The notes beneath the pieces were generated by a model. It searched no databases and was not told the DNA's origin. It saw nothing but the letters and a program-made list of their open reading frames with translations. 64,000 bases of DNA from Pseudomonas gregormendelii. Lineage in GTDB: Bacteria > Pseudomonadota > Gammaproteobacteria > Pseudomonadales > Pseudomonadaceae. The DNA lies in assembly GCF_017114825.1 (NCBI RefSeq), contig NZ_JADEVO010000016.1:1-64000 (forward strand). The letters run 5' to 3'. A program made the position numbers and the translations under genes. Within the stretch, counting starts at the first letter, position 1. Each line of letters starts with the position of its first letter. Shown one piece after another: positions 36,493 to 45,784 of the stretch.

Positions 36493-39030
36493 ATGAACGC
36501 ATCACCGACCGGCAGCGATGCCCAGGCCTTGATCGCCCGCACCGACTGGAGCCGCAGTGCGCTGGGCGCAGCCAGCACCTGGCCGCAAAGCCTGCGAACC
36601 GCCGTGGACATCGTGCTTCATTCGCCCATGCCCATGCTGTTGATGTGGGGGCCAGACCTCTCGCAGATCTACAACGACGGGTTTGCCCTGCTGGCGGGCA
36701 GCAAACATCCCCATGCGTTTGGCCAACCGGCACATCAGGTCTGGCCCGAACTCAAGGACTTCACCAACCCGATCTATAGTGCAGTGCTGCAAGGCCAGGT
36801 GCGCACCTACAGCGAACAGCGCTTTATCTTGCAGCGTGACGGCGTTGATGCGGAATTCTGGCTGGACCTGACCTACAGCCCGATCCGCGACGAAGCCGCG
36901 CAGGTCGCCGGCATCCTGGTCACAGCCATTGAAACCAACGAGCGCCGGCGCATTGCCGTGGAGCTCGAACAGCGTTCGGCAGCCAGCCTCAAGGCCCAGC
37001 GCGAAACCGAAGAGCGCCTGCAGCTGGCACTCGCCGCGACAGATGCGGTTGGCACCTGGGACTGGGACATCAACGAAGACCACTTCATAGCCGACACCCA
37101 CTTCGCCCAGCTGCACGGGGTCGACCCGCTGCTGTCCAGCCAGTTACCCATCACCGCCTATTTGCAAGGCGTACACCCAGAAGACCGGGCCACCGTCGCG
37201 CGGGGCATCAAGCACGCTATCACCCACGGTACTGAATACGCCGAGGAATACCGCCTGCTGCAGGCTGACGCCCAGGTGCGCTGGGTGTTCGCCCGCGGGC
37301 GGTGTTACAAGGATCACCACGGGCGGCCGATCCGCTTCCTCGGCGCCGCCCTGGACCTGACCGAACGCAAACACACCGAGCAGGCCTTGCGCCAGAGCCA
37401 GACCGAGTTGCAGCTGATCATCAACGCCATGCCGATCCTGATCAGCTACGTGGATCGCGAGGAGCGCTTTCGCCTGAACAATGCGGCCTACCTCGACTGG
37501 TACGGCCGCACGCCCCAGGAACTTTACGGGCGCACGATCCGCGAAGTACTCGGCGAGGAAGCCTACGCATTGCGCGCCACGCACATTGCCGACGCCCTGA
37601 ACGGCAAGACCTGCTGCTTCGGCATCGACACTCGCCACCGTGACGGCAGCTACCGGCATGCCCTGATGAACTACCTGCCGCGCCATGGTGCGGACGGTGC
37701 GGTGAACGGTTTCTACATTTTCGTGATTGACGAAACCGAGCGCAAAAAAACCGAGGAGGCCCTGCGTAACCTCAATGAAACCCTGGAAGAGCGCGTGGCC
37801 GCCCGTACCCGGCAACTGGCCGAAACCAACCAGCGCCTGCAAAACGAAATGTTTGAACGCGAACGCGCCGAAGACGCCTTGCGCCATGCACAGAAGATGG
37901 AAGCGGTGGGTCAGCTCACCGGCGGCATTGCCCATGACTTCAACAACATGTTGACCGGGATCATCGGCAGCCTCGACCTCGTGCAACGCTACATCGCTGA
38001 CGGGCGTGCCGCCGAGATCGGCCGGTTCACCGAAGCGGCCGTGTCGTCGGCCAACCGCGCCGCCGCCCTGACCCACCGCCTGCTGGCCTTCTCCCGACGC
38101 CAGTCGCTGGATCGCAAGCCGTTGAACGCCAACGACCTGGTCCACTCCCTGGAAGATCTGCTGCGCCGCACCAAAGGCGATCACATCGAGCTGCGCCTGC
38201 AGCTGACTGAAGACGCATGGCCGGTGAGCACCGACGTCAGCCAGCTGGAAAATGCCCTCTTAAACCTGGTGATCAACGCCCGCGATGCCATGCCGGACGG
38301 CGGTGAGCTGCTGATCGAGACCGCCAATGTCTATCTGGAAGACAGCGACATCAACACCCTGGAACCGCTCAAGGCCGGGGATTACCTGATGATTGCCGTC
38401 AGCGATAACGGCACCGGGATGACACCTTCGGTACTGGCCAAGGCCTTCGACCCGTTCTTCACCACCAAGCCGATTGGCCAGGGCACAGGCCTGGGCCTGT
38501 CGATGATCTACGGGTTTGCCCAGCAGTCCGGCGGGCATGTCCATATCGACAGCGTGCCGGGCCAGGGCACCTGCGTGCGCCTGTACCTGCCTCGCCTGCA
38601 AGACATGGAGCAGCCAGACACCCTGCTGCCCTTCACAGGCGAAGCGCCGGCGGCCAATGCCGGTGAGACCGTGGTACTGGTCGAGGATGATCCGGCGGTG
38701 CGCATGCTGGTGCTGAACCTGCTCAAGGAGCTCGGTTACCAGGCCCATGAGGCTCGGGATGCGATCGAGGCCCTGCCCTTGCTGGAGTCGGACGCGCGGG
38801 TCGACCTGCTGGTGACCGATGTCGGCCTGCCGGGCATGAACGGACGGCAACTGGCGGAAATCGCCCGTCAGCGCCGGCCCGGCCTGAAGGTGCTGTTCAT
38901 GACCGGTTACGCGGAAAAAGCTGCCGAACGCCAGGGTTTTCTCGAGCAAGGGATGGACATGGTGGCCAAGCCGTTTTCGATCGACCTGCTAGCCAACAAG
39001 ATTCGCGCGATGCTCGGTCAACCGGGGTAA
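36493..39030 (+). CDS. Hybrid sensor histidine kinase with PAS domains and receiver
   Basis: 845 residues, no membrane helix evident. An N-terminal GAF/PAS-like part with two further PAS domains (about 225-340 and 350-455, with TAFDLTERK-type ends LDLTERKHTEQAL and DETERKKTEEAL) is followed by HisKA with H481 in GGIAHDFNNMLTG, an HATPase with GTGLGLSM and a C-terminal receiver with D776 (LLVTDVGLPG). The architecture is of a soluble sensor with internal receiver. ATG 36493 follows AGGA. Divergent from pilU with a 119-bp gap. Input signal unknown. Confidence 0.9.
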   Translation: MNASPTGSDAQALIARTDWSRSALGAASTWPQSLRTAVDIVLHSPMPMLLMWGPDLSQIYNDGFALLAGSKHPHAFGQPAHQVWPELKDFTNPIYSAVLQGQVRTYSEQRFILQRDGVDAEFWLDLTYSPIRDEAAQVAGILVTAIETNERRRIAVELEQRSAASLKAQRETEERLQLALAATDAVGTWDWDINEDHFIADTHFAQLHGVDPLLSSQLPITAYLQGVHPEDRATVARGIKHAITHGTEYAEEYRLLQADAQVRWVFARGRCYKDHHGRPIRFLGAALDLTERKHTEQALRQSQTELQLIINAMPILISYVDREERFRLNNAAYLDWYGRTPQELYGRTIREVLGEEAYALRATHIADALNGKTCCFGIDTRHRDGSYRHALMNYLPRHGADGAVNGFYIFVIDETERKKTEEALRNLNETLEERVAARTRQLAETNQRLQNEMFERERAEDALRHAQKMEAVGQLTGGIAHDFNNMLTGIIGSLDLVQRYIADGRAAEIGRFTEAAVSSANRAAALTHRLLAFSRRQSLDRKPLNANDLVHSLEDLLRRTKGDHIELRLQLTEDAWPVSTDVSQLENALLNLVINARDAMPDGGELLIETANVYLEDSDINTLEPLKAGDYLMIAVSDNGTGMTPSVLAKAFDPFFTTKPIGQGTGLGLSMIYGFAQQSGGHVHIDSVPGQGTCVRLYLPRLQDMEQPDTLLPFTGEAPAANAGETVVLVEDDPAVRMLVLNLLKELGYQAHEARDAIEALPLLESDARVDLLVTDVGLPGMNGRQLAEIARQRRPGLKVLFMTGYAEKAAERQGFLEQGMDMVAKPFSIDLLANKIRAMLGQPG

Positions 39031-39096
39031 GTTGAGGCATAATCGCCCGCCCCGCGCTGGCACCCGCCCAGCCACCACCGTTGCAAGGTACTTCCA

Positions 39097-39372
39097 ATGA
39101 AAGCTCAAGCCCGCCATATCCTGGTGAAAACCTCGGAAGAAGCCGAGCAGCTCAAACAGCGTATCGCCAAGGGCGAAGCCTTCGATGTGCTGGCCAAAAA
39201 ATACTCCACCTGCCCGTCCGGCAAACGCGGTGGTGACCTGGGTGAAGTGCGGCCCGGACAGATGGTCGGAGTGATAGACGCAGTGATTTTCAAGAAGCCA
39301 TTGCGGGTGGTGCACGGGCCGATCAAGAGCAAGTTCGGTTATCACCTGGTGCAGGTGTTCTACCGGGATTGA
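39097..39372 (+). CDS. Small parvulin-type peptidyl-prolyl isomerase (second copy)
   Basis: 91 residues, a single parvulin domain: MKAQARHILVKTSEEAEQL, STCPSGKRGGDLGEVRPGQM and KSKFGYHLVQVFYRD. Clearly paralogous to the protein at 23189-23470 but with different charge pattern (more Lys/Arg). The ATG at 39097 has a weak AAGG upstream. Stands alone behind the hybrid kinase gene. Confidence 0.92.
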   Translation: MKAQARHILVKTSEEAEQLKQRIAKGEAFDVLAKKYSTCPSGKRGGDLGEVRPGQMVGVIDAVIFKKPLRVVHGPIKSKFGYHLVQVFYRD

Positions 39373-39431
39373 TCCTGCGGCCACTGTGGGAGCAAAGCGT
39401 GCTCGCGATTGCCGCACCTCGGTCTTGACTG

Positions 39432-40649
39432 TTAAAAACAGGTTTCCATGGTCTCGATGACATTCAACTGCTCATCCACCAGGCACCCTACCCGCCACTT
39501 GTCGAACGTCAGGCATGGATGGGAAGTGCCGAAGGAAATGATGTCCCCCACCCGCAGTTCAACCCCGGGCGCCACGGTCATGAACGCATGCTGGTCCATG
39601 ACCGCAGTCACTTTGCAGGCACCCACGTCGTCGCCCACTGCAGGCACCACCCCCGGCCGGTAACGCCGCAACGGCACCGGCAGGCCGGCGTCATAGGCGA
39701 CGTCGCGCTTGCCCAGGGCAATCACCGCAAACCCCGGCTCCGGCAGCGACTGCACGTGGGCCCAGACTTCCAGTGCCGGGCGCAGGCCTTCGTGCAAGTC
39801 GCTGCGACGCTCGAGCACGCAGCACTGCGCCTCTTTGTAGATGCCATGGTCGTGGGCCACATAGCTGCCAGGACGCAGCACACTGAGAAAGCGTCCGGCG
39901 GCATTCTGCGCCTCGAACGATTCGGCAATCAGGTCGTACCAGGCCGACCCCGAGGCCGTGATGATCGGCTTGGCGATGGCGAATGCGCCGCTGTCCTGCA
40001 ACTGGACCGCCAGGCGCACCAGGGAGGTGGCGAACGCGCGAATTCCGCTCTCGGCATGATCACCGTGGATCACACCTTCGTAGCCTTCGATACCGGTCAG
40101 TGCCAGTGCCGGTTGCGCACAGATGGCTTTGGCCAGATCAAGCACTTCCTGTTCCGTGCGGCAGCCACACCGGCCGCCGACCACACCATATTCGATCATC
40201 ACGTTCAGGCGCACACCGCGCGAGGCGAAGTAGCCACCGAGGTCGGCGACGTTATCCGGATGATCGACCATGCAGTGAAAATCAAAGCCCGGGTCTGCCA
40301 GCAGATCCGCGATCAACGCCATGTTCGGCGTGCCGACCAGTTGATTGGCCATCAGTATCCGCCGCACGCCATGGGCGTAGCCGGCACGGGCCTGGGTGGC
40401 GCTGGCCAGGGTAATGCCCCAGGCGCCAGCATCCAGTTGGCGGCGAAACAAAGCCGGCGTCATGCTGGTTTTGCCATGGGGGGCGAGCTCGGCGCCGCTG
40501 TTGCGAACAAAATCCTGCATCCAGCGAATGTTGTGTTCCAGCGCTTCCCGGTGCAAAACCAGGGCCGGCAGGCTGACGTCGCGCACCAGGCTGGCGCCGG
40601 TGGAGGCCGCACCTTTTTCGACGGCGACGTTGAATGGAGCAGTAGTCAT
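39432..40649 (-). CDS. PLP-dependent D-threonine aldolase / D-serine dehydratase-like protein
   Basis: 405 residues. N-terminal alanine-racemase-type barrel with PLP lysine in APHGKTSMTPAL and a C-terminal D-serine-dehydratase-like beta domain (VGDIISFGTSHPCLTFDKW) whose His and Cys would bind the metal. Members cleave D-threonine or dehydrate D-serine-like substrates; automatic annotation often calls them amino acid deaminase. ATG 40649 with GGAG upstream is chosen; the frame further up runs into the RidA gene end. It follows a RidA-family gene by 59 bp, fitting removal of a reactive enamine product. Confidence 0.82.
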   Translation of the reverse strand: MTTAPFNVAVEKGAASTGASLVRDVSLPALVLHREALEHNIRWMQDFVRNSGAELAPHGKTSMTPALFRRQLDAGAWGITLASATQARAGYAHGVRRILMANQLVGTPNMALIADLLADPGFDFHCMVDHPDNVADLGGYFASRGVRLNVMIEYGVVGGRCGCRTEQEVLDLAKAICAQPALALTGIEGYEGVIHGDHAESGIRAFATSLVRLAVQLQDSGAFAIAKPIITASGSAWYDLIAESFEAQNAAGRFLSVLRPGSYVAHDHGIYKEAQCCVLERRSDLHEGLRPALEVWAHVQSLPEPGFAVIALGKRDVAYDAGLPVPLRRYRPGVVPAVGDDVGACKVTAVMDQHAFMTVAPGVELRVGDIISFGTSHPCLTFDKWRVGCLVDEQLNVIETMETCF

Positions 40650-40708
40650 GGTCGAACTCCTCGGATTTCGCGACTTCACACAGCCGCTGTCCTGCCTTCG
40701 GTGACGAT

Positions 40709-41098
40709 TCAGGCTTTTTTCCTGTAGGCCACGCAATCAATCTCAACCTTGCAGTCGACCATCATGTTCGCCTGCAGACACGCGCGGGCCGGGGCATGCT
40801 CAGGGCTGAAGTACTCGGAAAACACCTTGTTGAAGCTCCAGAAATCCCGCGGGTCTTCCAGCCACACACCGGTACGAACCACGTCCTCCAGGCCATAACC
40901 GGCCTCTTCGAGGATCGCGACCAGATTCCTCATGGTCTGGTGAGTCTGCTCGACGATACCGCCGACGATGATCTCGCCATCCAGCGCCGGGACCTGGCCA
41001 GACACGTACAGCCAGCCATCGGCCTCCACGGCGCGGGCGAAGGGCCGCGGCTGGCCGCCGCCTGCAGTGCTGCCGGTGCCGTATCGAGTGATGCTCAT
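40709..41098 (-). CDS. RidA/YjgF-family enamine deaminase
   Basis: 129 residues. Conserved residues include the Arg in ARACLQANMM and the Glu in KVEIDCVAY; the GWLYVSGQVP strand is typical. RidA proteins hydrolyse reactive enamine/imine intermediates released by PLP enzymes. The likely partner is the adjacent PLP enzyme, in the same orientation. GGAG precedes the ATG. Confidence 0.9.
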   Translation of the reverse strand: MSITRYGTGSTAGGGQPRPFARAVEADGWLYVSGQVPALDGEIIVGGIVEQTHQTMRNLVAILEEAGYGLEDVVRTGVWLEDPRDFWSFNKVFSEYFSPEHAPARACLQANMMVDCKVEIDCVAYRKKA

Positions 41099-41170
41099 GG
41101 GTATTTCTCCTGGTCTGGATGCTGGGTGCTGGGTGCGCCGATTCTGAACGTGCGCCAGCTGAGAGATTAA

Positions 41171-41243
41171 ATCGCAAGCAGGCTCGCTCCTACAGGAAAT
41201 TGTGATCGATCACAAAATCTGCGGGAGCGAGCCTGCTTGCAAT
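41171..41243. repeat. REP-like inverted pair with a central 16-bp palindrome
   Basis: ATCGCAAGCAGGCTCGCTCC (41171-41190) faces GGAGCGAGCCTGCTTGCAAT (41224-41243). Between them is the perfect palindrome TTGTGATCGATCACAA (41200-41215). Confidence 0.7.
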
Positions 41244-41267
41244 GAGGCCTTCAAGGGCCCGGCAAGA

Positions 41268-42827
41268 TTAAACGCTGCGAGGCACCAGCAACACGCGCGT
41301 CACCCGGCGCTCCTCAACGGCCATCACGGTCATCCGCCAGCCGTCCCACTCATGACTGTCACCGATGACCGGCAGGCGATCCAGCACACTCACCACCAGG
41401 CCGGCCAGGGTCTGATAGTCCTCGGTGGGTTCTGCCGCGAAACCAGTGCGCTGGCGCACCCGCATCAGGTTCAAGGCGCCGCTGACGATGAACCCGCCAT
41501 TGTCCTCAATCACGTCCGGGCCTTCGATTTCACTGGCGTCAGGCAACTCACCGGCAATCGATTCCAGGATGTCGGTCATGGTCAGCAAACCGACGAAGTC
41601 ACCGAACTCATTGACCACGAAGGCAATGTGAGTCGAGGCCTTGCGCATCTGCTCCAGGGCATTGAGGATCGAATAGCTGTCCAGCAGGTTGATAGTCTTG
41701 CGCGCCAGGTGTTCAAGGTCCGGCTCGTTGCCGGCCAGGTATTCCTTGAGCAATTCCTTCTTGTGCACAAAGCCCAGGGGCTCGTCCACCGCGCCGTCGC
41801 GAATCAGCGGCAGGCGCGAATAGGACGAGTGCATCAGCCGCGCGCGAATGGCTTCGGCGTCATCCGCCAGGTCGATGTGATCGATGTCGGCACGGACCGT
41901 CATCAAGGTGCGGATCGGCCGCTCGGCCAACTGCAATACACCGCTGATCATCACCCGCTCGCGCCGGTCGAATAGCGCTTCACTCGGTGCCTCGCCATTG
42001 TCCAGCAGGTCGGCGATCTCGTCGTCGACCTCCTCCGCTGCCAGCGTGCGCCCGCCCAGCAAACGCATCACGGCATGCGCGGTGCGTTCGCGAATCGGCC
42101 GCACGCCCTGCACCGAGCGTTTGCGACGAGCGCGGGCGATCTGGTTAAAGACCTCGATCAGGATCGAGAAGCCGATGGCCGCGTACAGGTAGCCTTTCGG
42201 AATATGGAAGCCCAAGCCTTCGGCGGTCAGCGCGAAGCCGATCATCATCAGGAAGCCCAGGCACAGCATGATCACTGTCGGGTGCGCGTTGACGAAGCGG
42301 GTCAGCGGCTTACTGGCGACGATCATCAGGCCAATGGAAATGATCACGGCGATCATCATCACCGCCAGTTCATCAACCATACCCACGGCGGTGATCACCG
42401 CGTCCAGGGAGAACACCGCGTCGAGCACGACGATCTGCGCCACGATTGGCCAGAACATCGCGTACGCCGTATTGGACGTGCGCTCGCCGACATGGCCCTC
42501 GAGCCGCTCGTGCAGTTCCATGGTGGCCTTGAACAGCAGGAATACACCACCGAACAACATGATCAGGTCGCGGCCGGAGAAGCTCTTGTCGAACACCTCG
42601 AACAGCGGCTGCGTCAGGGTCACCAGCCAGGAAATACTGGCCAGCAGGCCCAGGCGCATCAACAACGCCAGGGACAAACCGATGAGCCGGGCGCGGTCGC
42701 GCTGCTCGGGGGGCAGTTTGTCCGCCAGAATCGCGATAAACACCAGGTTATCGATACCCAGTACCAGTTCCAGCACAATCAGGGTCAACAGGCCCAGCCA
42801 CGCGGTGGGATCAGCAATCCATTCCAT
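41268..42827 (-). CDS. TerC-family membrane protein with CBS and CorC domains (YoaE-like)
   Basis: 519 residues. The TerC membrane domain (about 1-235, seven helices) has the acidic motifs [14 protein letters not shown] and [17 protein letters not shown], which in the family bind divalent metal. Two CBS domains (about 300-430) and a C-terminal CorC_HlyC domain follow. YoaE/YegH-type proteins of this architecture are linked to metal ion (Mn) export. ATG 42827 is preceded by GGTAGAGAG. Monocistronic; the gene ends next to a REP-like pair. Confidence 0.88.
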   Translation of the reverse strand: MEWIADPTAWLGLLTLIVLELVLGIDNLVFIAILADKLPPEQRDRARLIGLSLALLMRLGLLASISWLVTLTQPLFEVFDKSFSGRDLIMLFGGVFLLFKATMELHERLEGHVGERTSNTAYAMFWPIVAQIVVLDAVFSLDAVITAVGMVDELAVMMIAVIISIGLMIVASKPLTRFVNAHPTVIMLCLGFLMMIGFALTAEGLGFHIPKGYLYAAIGFSILIEVFNQIARARRKRSVQGVRPIRERTAHAVMRLLGGRTLAAEEVDDEIADLLDNGEAPSEALFDRRERVMISGVLQLAERPIRTLMTVRADIDHIDLADDAEAIRARLMHSSYSRLPLIRDGAVDEPLGFVHKKELLKEYLAGNEPDLEHLARKTINLLDSYSILNALEQMRKASTHIAFVVNEFGDFVGLLTMTDILESIAGELPDASEIEGPDVIEDNGGFIVSGALNLMRVRQRTGFAAEPTEDYQTLAGLVVSVLDRLPVIGDSHEWDGWRMTVMAVEERRVTRVLLVPRSV

Positions 42828-43151
42828 GAAAATCTCTCTACCTCTTCAGTTGATTCAGAATGCCAGGCACGGCAAAGCGCGGCGCACAGGCCGTGAAAAT
42901 ACTTGGGAAATGGATATCTGGGGGCGGAAGACTGGGTGCTTCGCGTGCATCAAGACTGCGCGGCGGCGCCGGGCGATCGGGTAACTGGGAGGCTCCGAGA
43001 GGGTGTTCATGCAATTCCTGCGGGAAAATAAGGATTCCAAGCGTACAGCGGAATCCTATTTTTCCTACACATGGAAATCATTACAAAATCTGTAGGAGCG
43101 AGCTTGCTCGCGAAAAACCTGAGGGCGCTGCAGGGTGACAGGCTTGCCGCG
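42828..43151. other. Intergenic region between terC-like gene and LysR gene
   Basis: No supported gene. A 61-codon minus-strand frame (42855-43040) is Arg/Pro-rich and has no ribosome site. The right part is occupied by a REP-like unit. Confidence 0.35.
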
Positions 43152-43190
43152 CTATCGTTGACGACCATCGCGAGCAAGCTCGCTCCTGCA
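43091..43190. repeat. REP-like inverted pair overlapping the LysR gene end
   Basis: TGTAGGAGCGAGCTTGCTCG (43091-43113) and its inverted partner ending AGCTCGCTCCTGCA (43168-43190). The right unit lies within the coding sequence of the LysR gene, whose stop is at 43152. Confidence 0.8.
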
Positions 43191-44048
43191 ACGAATCTGC
43201 TCGATGTACCGGCCCACCGCCGCAGACTTTTCAAACCGCCGATAGATCAAGGACAACCACGAACTCGCCTCACAGCCGTCAATCTGCCGATACCAGACAC
43301 CGGGCAAACCCACATGGCCGACCACCGATTCCGGCACTACGGCCACGCCCTGCCCCAGGGACACCAGCGCCAGCACCGCCACCAATCCACCCGGTTGGGC
43401 CCCCAGTTTTGGCGCAAAGCCGCCCTCGGCAGCCACCTGCAACGTACCGCTGATCTGCTCGGGCAGAATAAAGGTCTCATCCTGCAGTTGCCTCGGGCTG
43501 ATCATCGGCAACCGGCTTAGCCATGACTCGCCCGACACCGCCAGGACAAAACCTTCGGCATCCAGGCGTACAGCTTCCAGGCCGTCCGGCAACGTCATGG
43601 GCGAGCGCACGTAACCGACGTCATATCGTCCATCCAGGACCATCGCCGGTAGGGCGGCCATCGGGCTTTCGCACACACTCACGCTGACGTCCGGATACTC
43701 GCGAGTGAAGGCCTGCACCTGTTTTTGCAGGAGCCCGGAATAGACTGCCGAGGCCACATATCCCAATTCAATGTGGCCGATGTCCCCGCGGCCGGCACGC
43801 CGGGCATTATTCTGCGCCGCCTCAAACTGGCGCACGGCAGCGTCCGCCTCGGGCATCAGCGCGACGCCGGCCTCGGTCAGGCTGACGTCACGTTGATGGC
43901 GGTTAAACAGCCGGGTGCCGAGTTCGCTTTCCATGTCCTGGATCTGCCGGCTCAGGGTCGGCGGTGCGATACCCAGTTGCTCGGCGGCGCGGGTGAAGTT
44001 GCGCTGACGGGCGACGGCCAGGAAATAACGAAAATGACGGATATCCAT
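43152..44048 (-). CDS. LysR-family transcriptional regulator
   Basis: 298 residues. N-terminal winged helix-turn-helix (MDIRHFRYFLAVARQRNF, then LGIAPPTLSRQIQDMESELG) and a substrate-binding domain from about residue 90. It is divergent from an MFS exporter gene with a 103-bp gap, the usual arrangement for a LysR regulator of its neighbour. The last about 12 residues (CRSELARDGRQR) are encoded by a REP-like repeat, so the C-terminus has probably been extended by repeat insertion. Confidence 0.9.
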   Translation of the reverse strand: MDIRHFRYFLAVARQRNFTRAAEQLGIAPPTLSRQIQDMESELGTRLFNRHQRDVSLTEAGVALMPEADAAVRQFEAAQNNARRAGRGDIGHIELGYVASAVYSGLLQKQVQAFTREYPDVSVSVCESPMAALPAMVLDGRYDVGYVRSPMTLPDGLEAVRLDAEGFVLAVSGESWLSRLPMISPRQLQDETFILPEQISGTLQVAAEGGFAPKLGAQPGGLVAVLALVSLGQGVAVVPESVVGHVGLPGVWYRQIDGCEASSWLSLIYRRFEKSAAVGRYIEQIRCRSELARDGRQR

Positions 44049-44151
44049 AGGCGTATTAGCTCAAAGGTAACGAAGTCATGGTGCTCGCCTAACGCGGACA
44101 GTAGCTGGCAGCCATAAGCTTGAACGACTCCCACCCTAGAGAACAACCGCC

Positions 44152-45699
44152 ATGCTCGTCAAACCCCGGGTCAGCCCACGCCTGACGTTACTTACAGCCT
44201 CAGGCGTTTGCTCACTGATCGTCCTCGACACCAACATCGTCGCCGTCACCTTGCCCACCATTGCCCGCGACCTGGGTGCCAATTTTGCCGACATCGAATG
44301 GGTAGTCAGCGCCTACATGCTGGCGTTCGCCGCCTTGTTGCTGCCGGCGGGCAGTATTGCCGACCGATTCGGCCGACAGAAAACCCTCCTGTGGGGCCTG
44401 GGCATTTTTATCCTGGCCTCTATCGGTTGCGGGGCCGCACCCAGCGCTTTGGTCCTGGACATCGCGCGGGCGATCAAGGGCGTTGGCGCAGCGCTGCTGC
44501 TGACCTCGGCCCTGGCGTCCATCGGCCATACATTTCACGATGAGGTCGAACGGGCCAAGGCCTGGGCGTTCTGGGGTGCCTGCATGGGCGTGGCGATGAC
44601 AGCCGCACCGACCCTCGGCGGGCTGATCACGGAAACCATTGGCTGGCGCTGGATTTTCTACCTCAATCTGCCGGTGGGAGCGTTCCTGATGGTGATGGTG
44701 TGGCGCGCTGTTCCCGAATCGCGCGACCCGCAGTCCGCTCGTCTGGACCCTTGGGGGAGCCTGGCCTTCAGTGCCAGCCTGCTGTGCCTGATCTGGGGGC
44801 TGATCGAGGCCAACCGCATTGGCTGGAGCAATCCGCTGACCTACGCCCGGCTCATCGGCGGCGCTTTATTGATGGGGGCGTTTGTGCTCATCGAGCGCAT
44901 GCAGCAAAGGCCGATGGTCGACCTGCAGCTGCTCCGCCATCCGCGGTTTATCGGCGCCCTGCTCGGCATGTTCGCCTACGCTGGTTGCGCCCAGGTAATG
45001 ATGACGCTGCTACCGTTCTATCTGCAAAACGGCCTCGGCTTATCTGCCATAAGTTCGGGCCTGGGCATGTTGCCGTTTGCTGCGACCATGCTGATTTTCC
45101 CGAAGGTCGGTGCACGCCTGGCCACTAAATTTACGCCAGGCACGTTGATGGCGACCGGGCTGGCCCTGGTCGCCAGCGGCAACCTGTTGAGTGCGTTGGC
45201 GGTCAGCAGCGCCAGCTACCTGCCCTTCGCCCTGGCGATTGCAGTCACCGGCGCCGGCGCCGGATTACTCAATGGCGACACCCAGAAAAACATCATGGCG
45301 TGCGTGCCCCGCGAACGCACGGGGATGGCATCGGGCATGAGCACCACCATGCGCTTCAGCGCCATCGTCCTGGCAATCGGCGTGTACGGTGCCCTGCTGA
45401 CGAGCCACTCCTCGCAGGTGTTGCAGGCCGAACTGACGAACCAGGGTCCGCAATGGCTGGAGCACACTCAAGGTATCAGCTCGCGAGTGGTCGCCGGGGA
45501 CATGCCCGCAGCCATGAGCCTGCTGCCCGAGGCCGCTCGCACGTTGGTGGAGCCTCTGGCCCGGCAAGCATTCATCAGTGGCTTCAGCTTGTTACTGCTG
45601 GTTGCCGGGCTGTTGGCGGGATTGGGCGCGCTGGCAGTCGGCACCTTGATGCGTCATCCGATTCCGGTGCAGAGCGGCTTGTCCCTGAGCGCGAAATAA
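44152..45699 (+). CDS. MFS multidrug exporter, DHA2 (14-TMS) family
   Basis: 515 residues with about 14 membrane helices. Motif C-like and DHA2 features are DTNIVAVTLPTIARDLG, GSIADRFGRQKTLL (motif A) and WRWIFYLNLPVG. Proteins of the EmrB/QacA type export drugs or organic compounds by proton antiport. Divergently transcribed from a LysR gene that likely regulates it. Substrate unknown. Confidence 0.88.
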   Translation: MLVKPRVSPRLTLLTASGVCSLIVLDTNIVAVTLPTIARDLGANFADIEWVVSAYMLAFAALLLPAGSIADRFGRQKTLLWGLGIFILASIGCGAAPSALVLDIARAIKGVGAALLLTSALASIGHTFHDEVERAKAWAFWGACMGVAMTAAPTLGGLITETIGWRWIFYLNLPVGAFLMVMVWRAVPESRDPQSARLDPWGSLAFSASLLCLIWGLIEANRIGWSNPLTYARLIGGALLMGAFVLIERMQQRPMVDLQLLRHPRFIGALLGMFAYAGCAQVMMTLLPFYLQNGLGLSAISSGLGMLPFAATMLIFPKVGARLATKFTPGTLMATGLALVASGNLLSALAVSSASYLPFALAIAVTGAGAGLLNGDTQKNIMACVPRERTGMASGMSTTMRFSAIVLAIGVYGALLTSHSSQVLQAELTNQGPQWLEHTQGISSRVVAGDMPAAMSLLPEAARTLVEPLARQAFISGFSLLLLVAGLLAGLGALAVGTLMRHPIPVQSGLSLSAK

Positions 45700-45784
45700 A
45701 CAGGGGAGTCATGACCGGTATTGAGTTGTCCTCTTTTAACCCGAGGACAATTCATCGCTCGATTTTTGGAAAACGGAGTACCCC

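Noticed and set aside
41200..41215. Vfr/CRP operator
   Set aside because: TGTGA and TCACA are separated by four bases rather than six, and the palindrome sits inside a REP-like unit.
42855..43040. 61-codon minus-strand ORF between the terC-like and LysR genes
   Set aside because: Arg/Pro-rich, no ribosome site, no recognisable feature.
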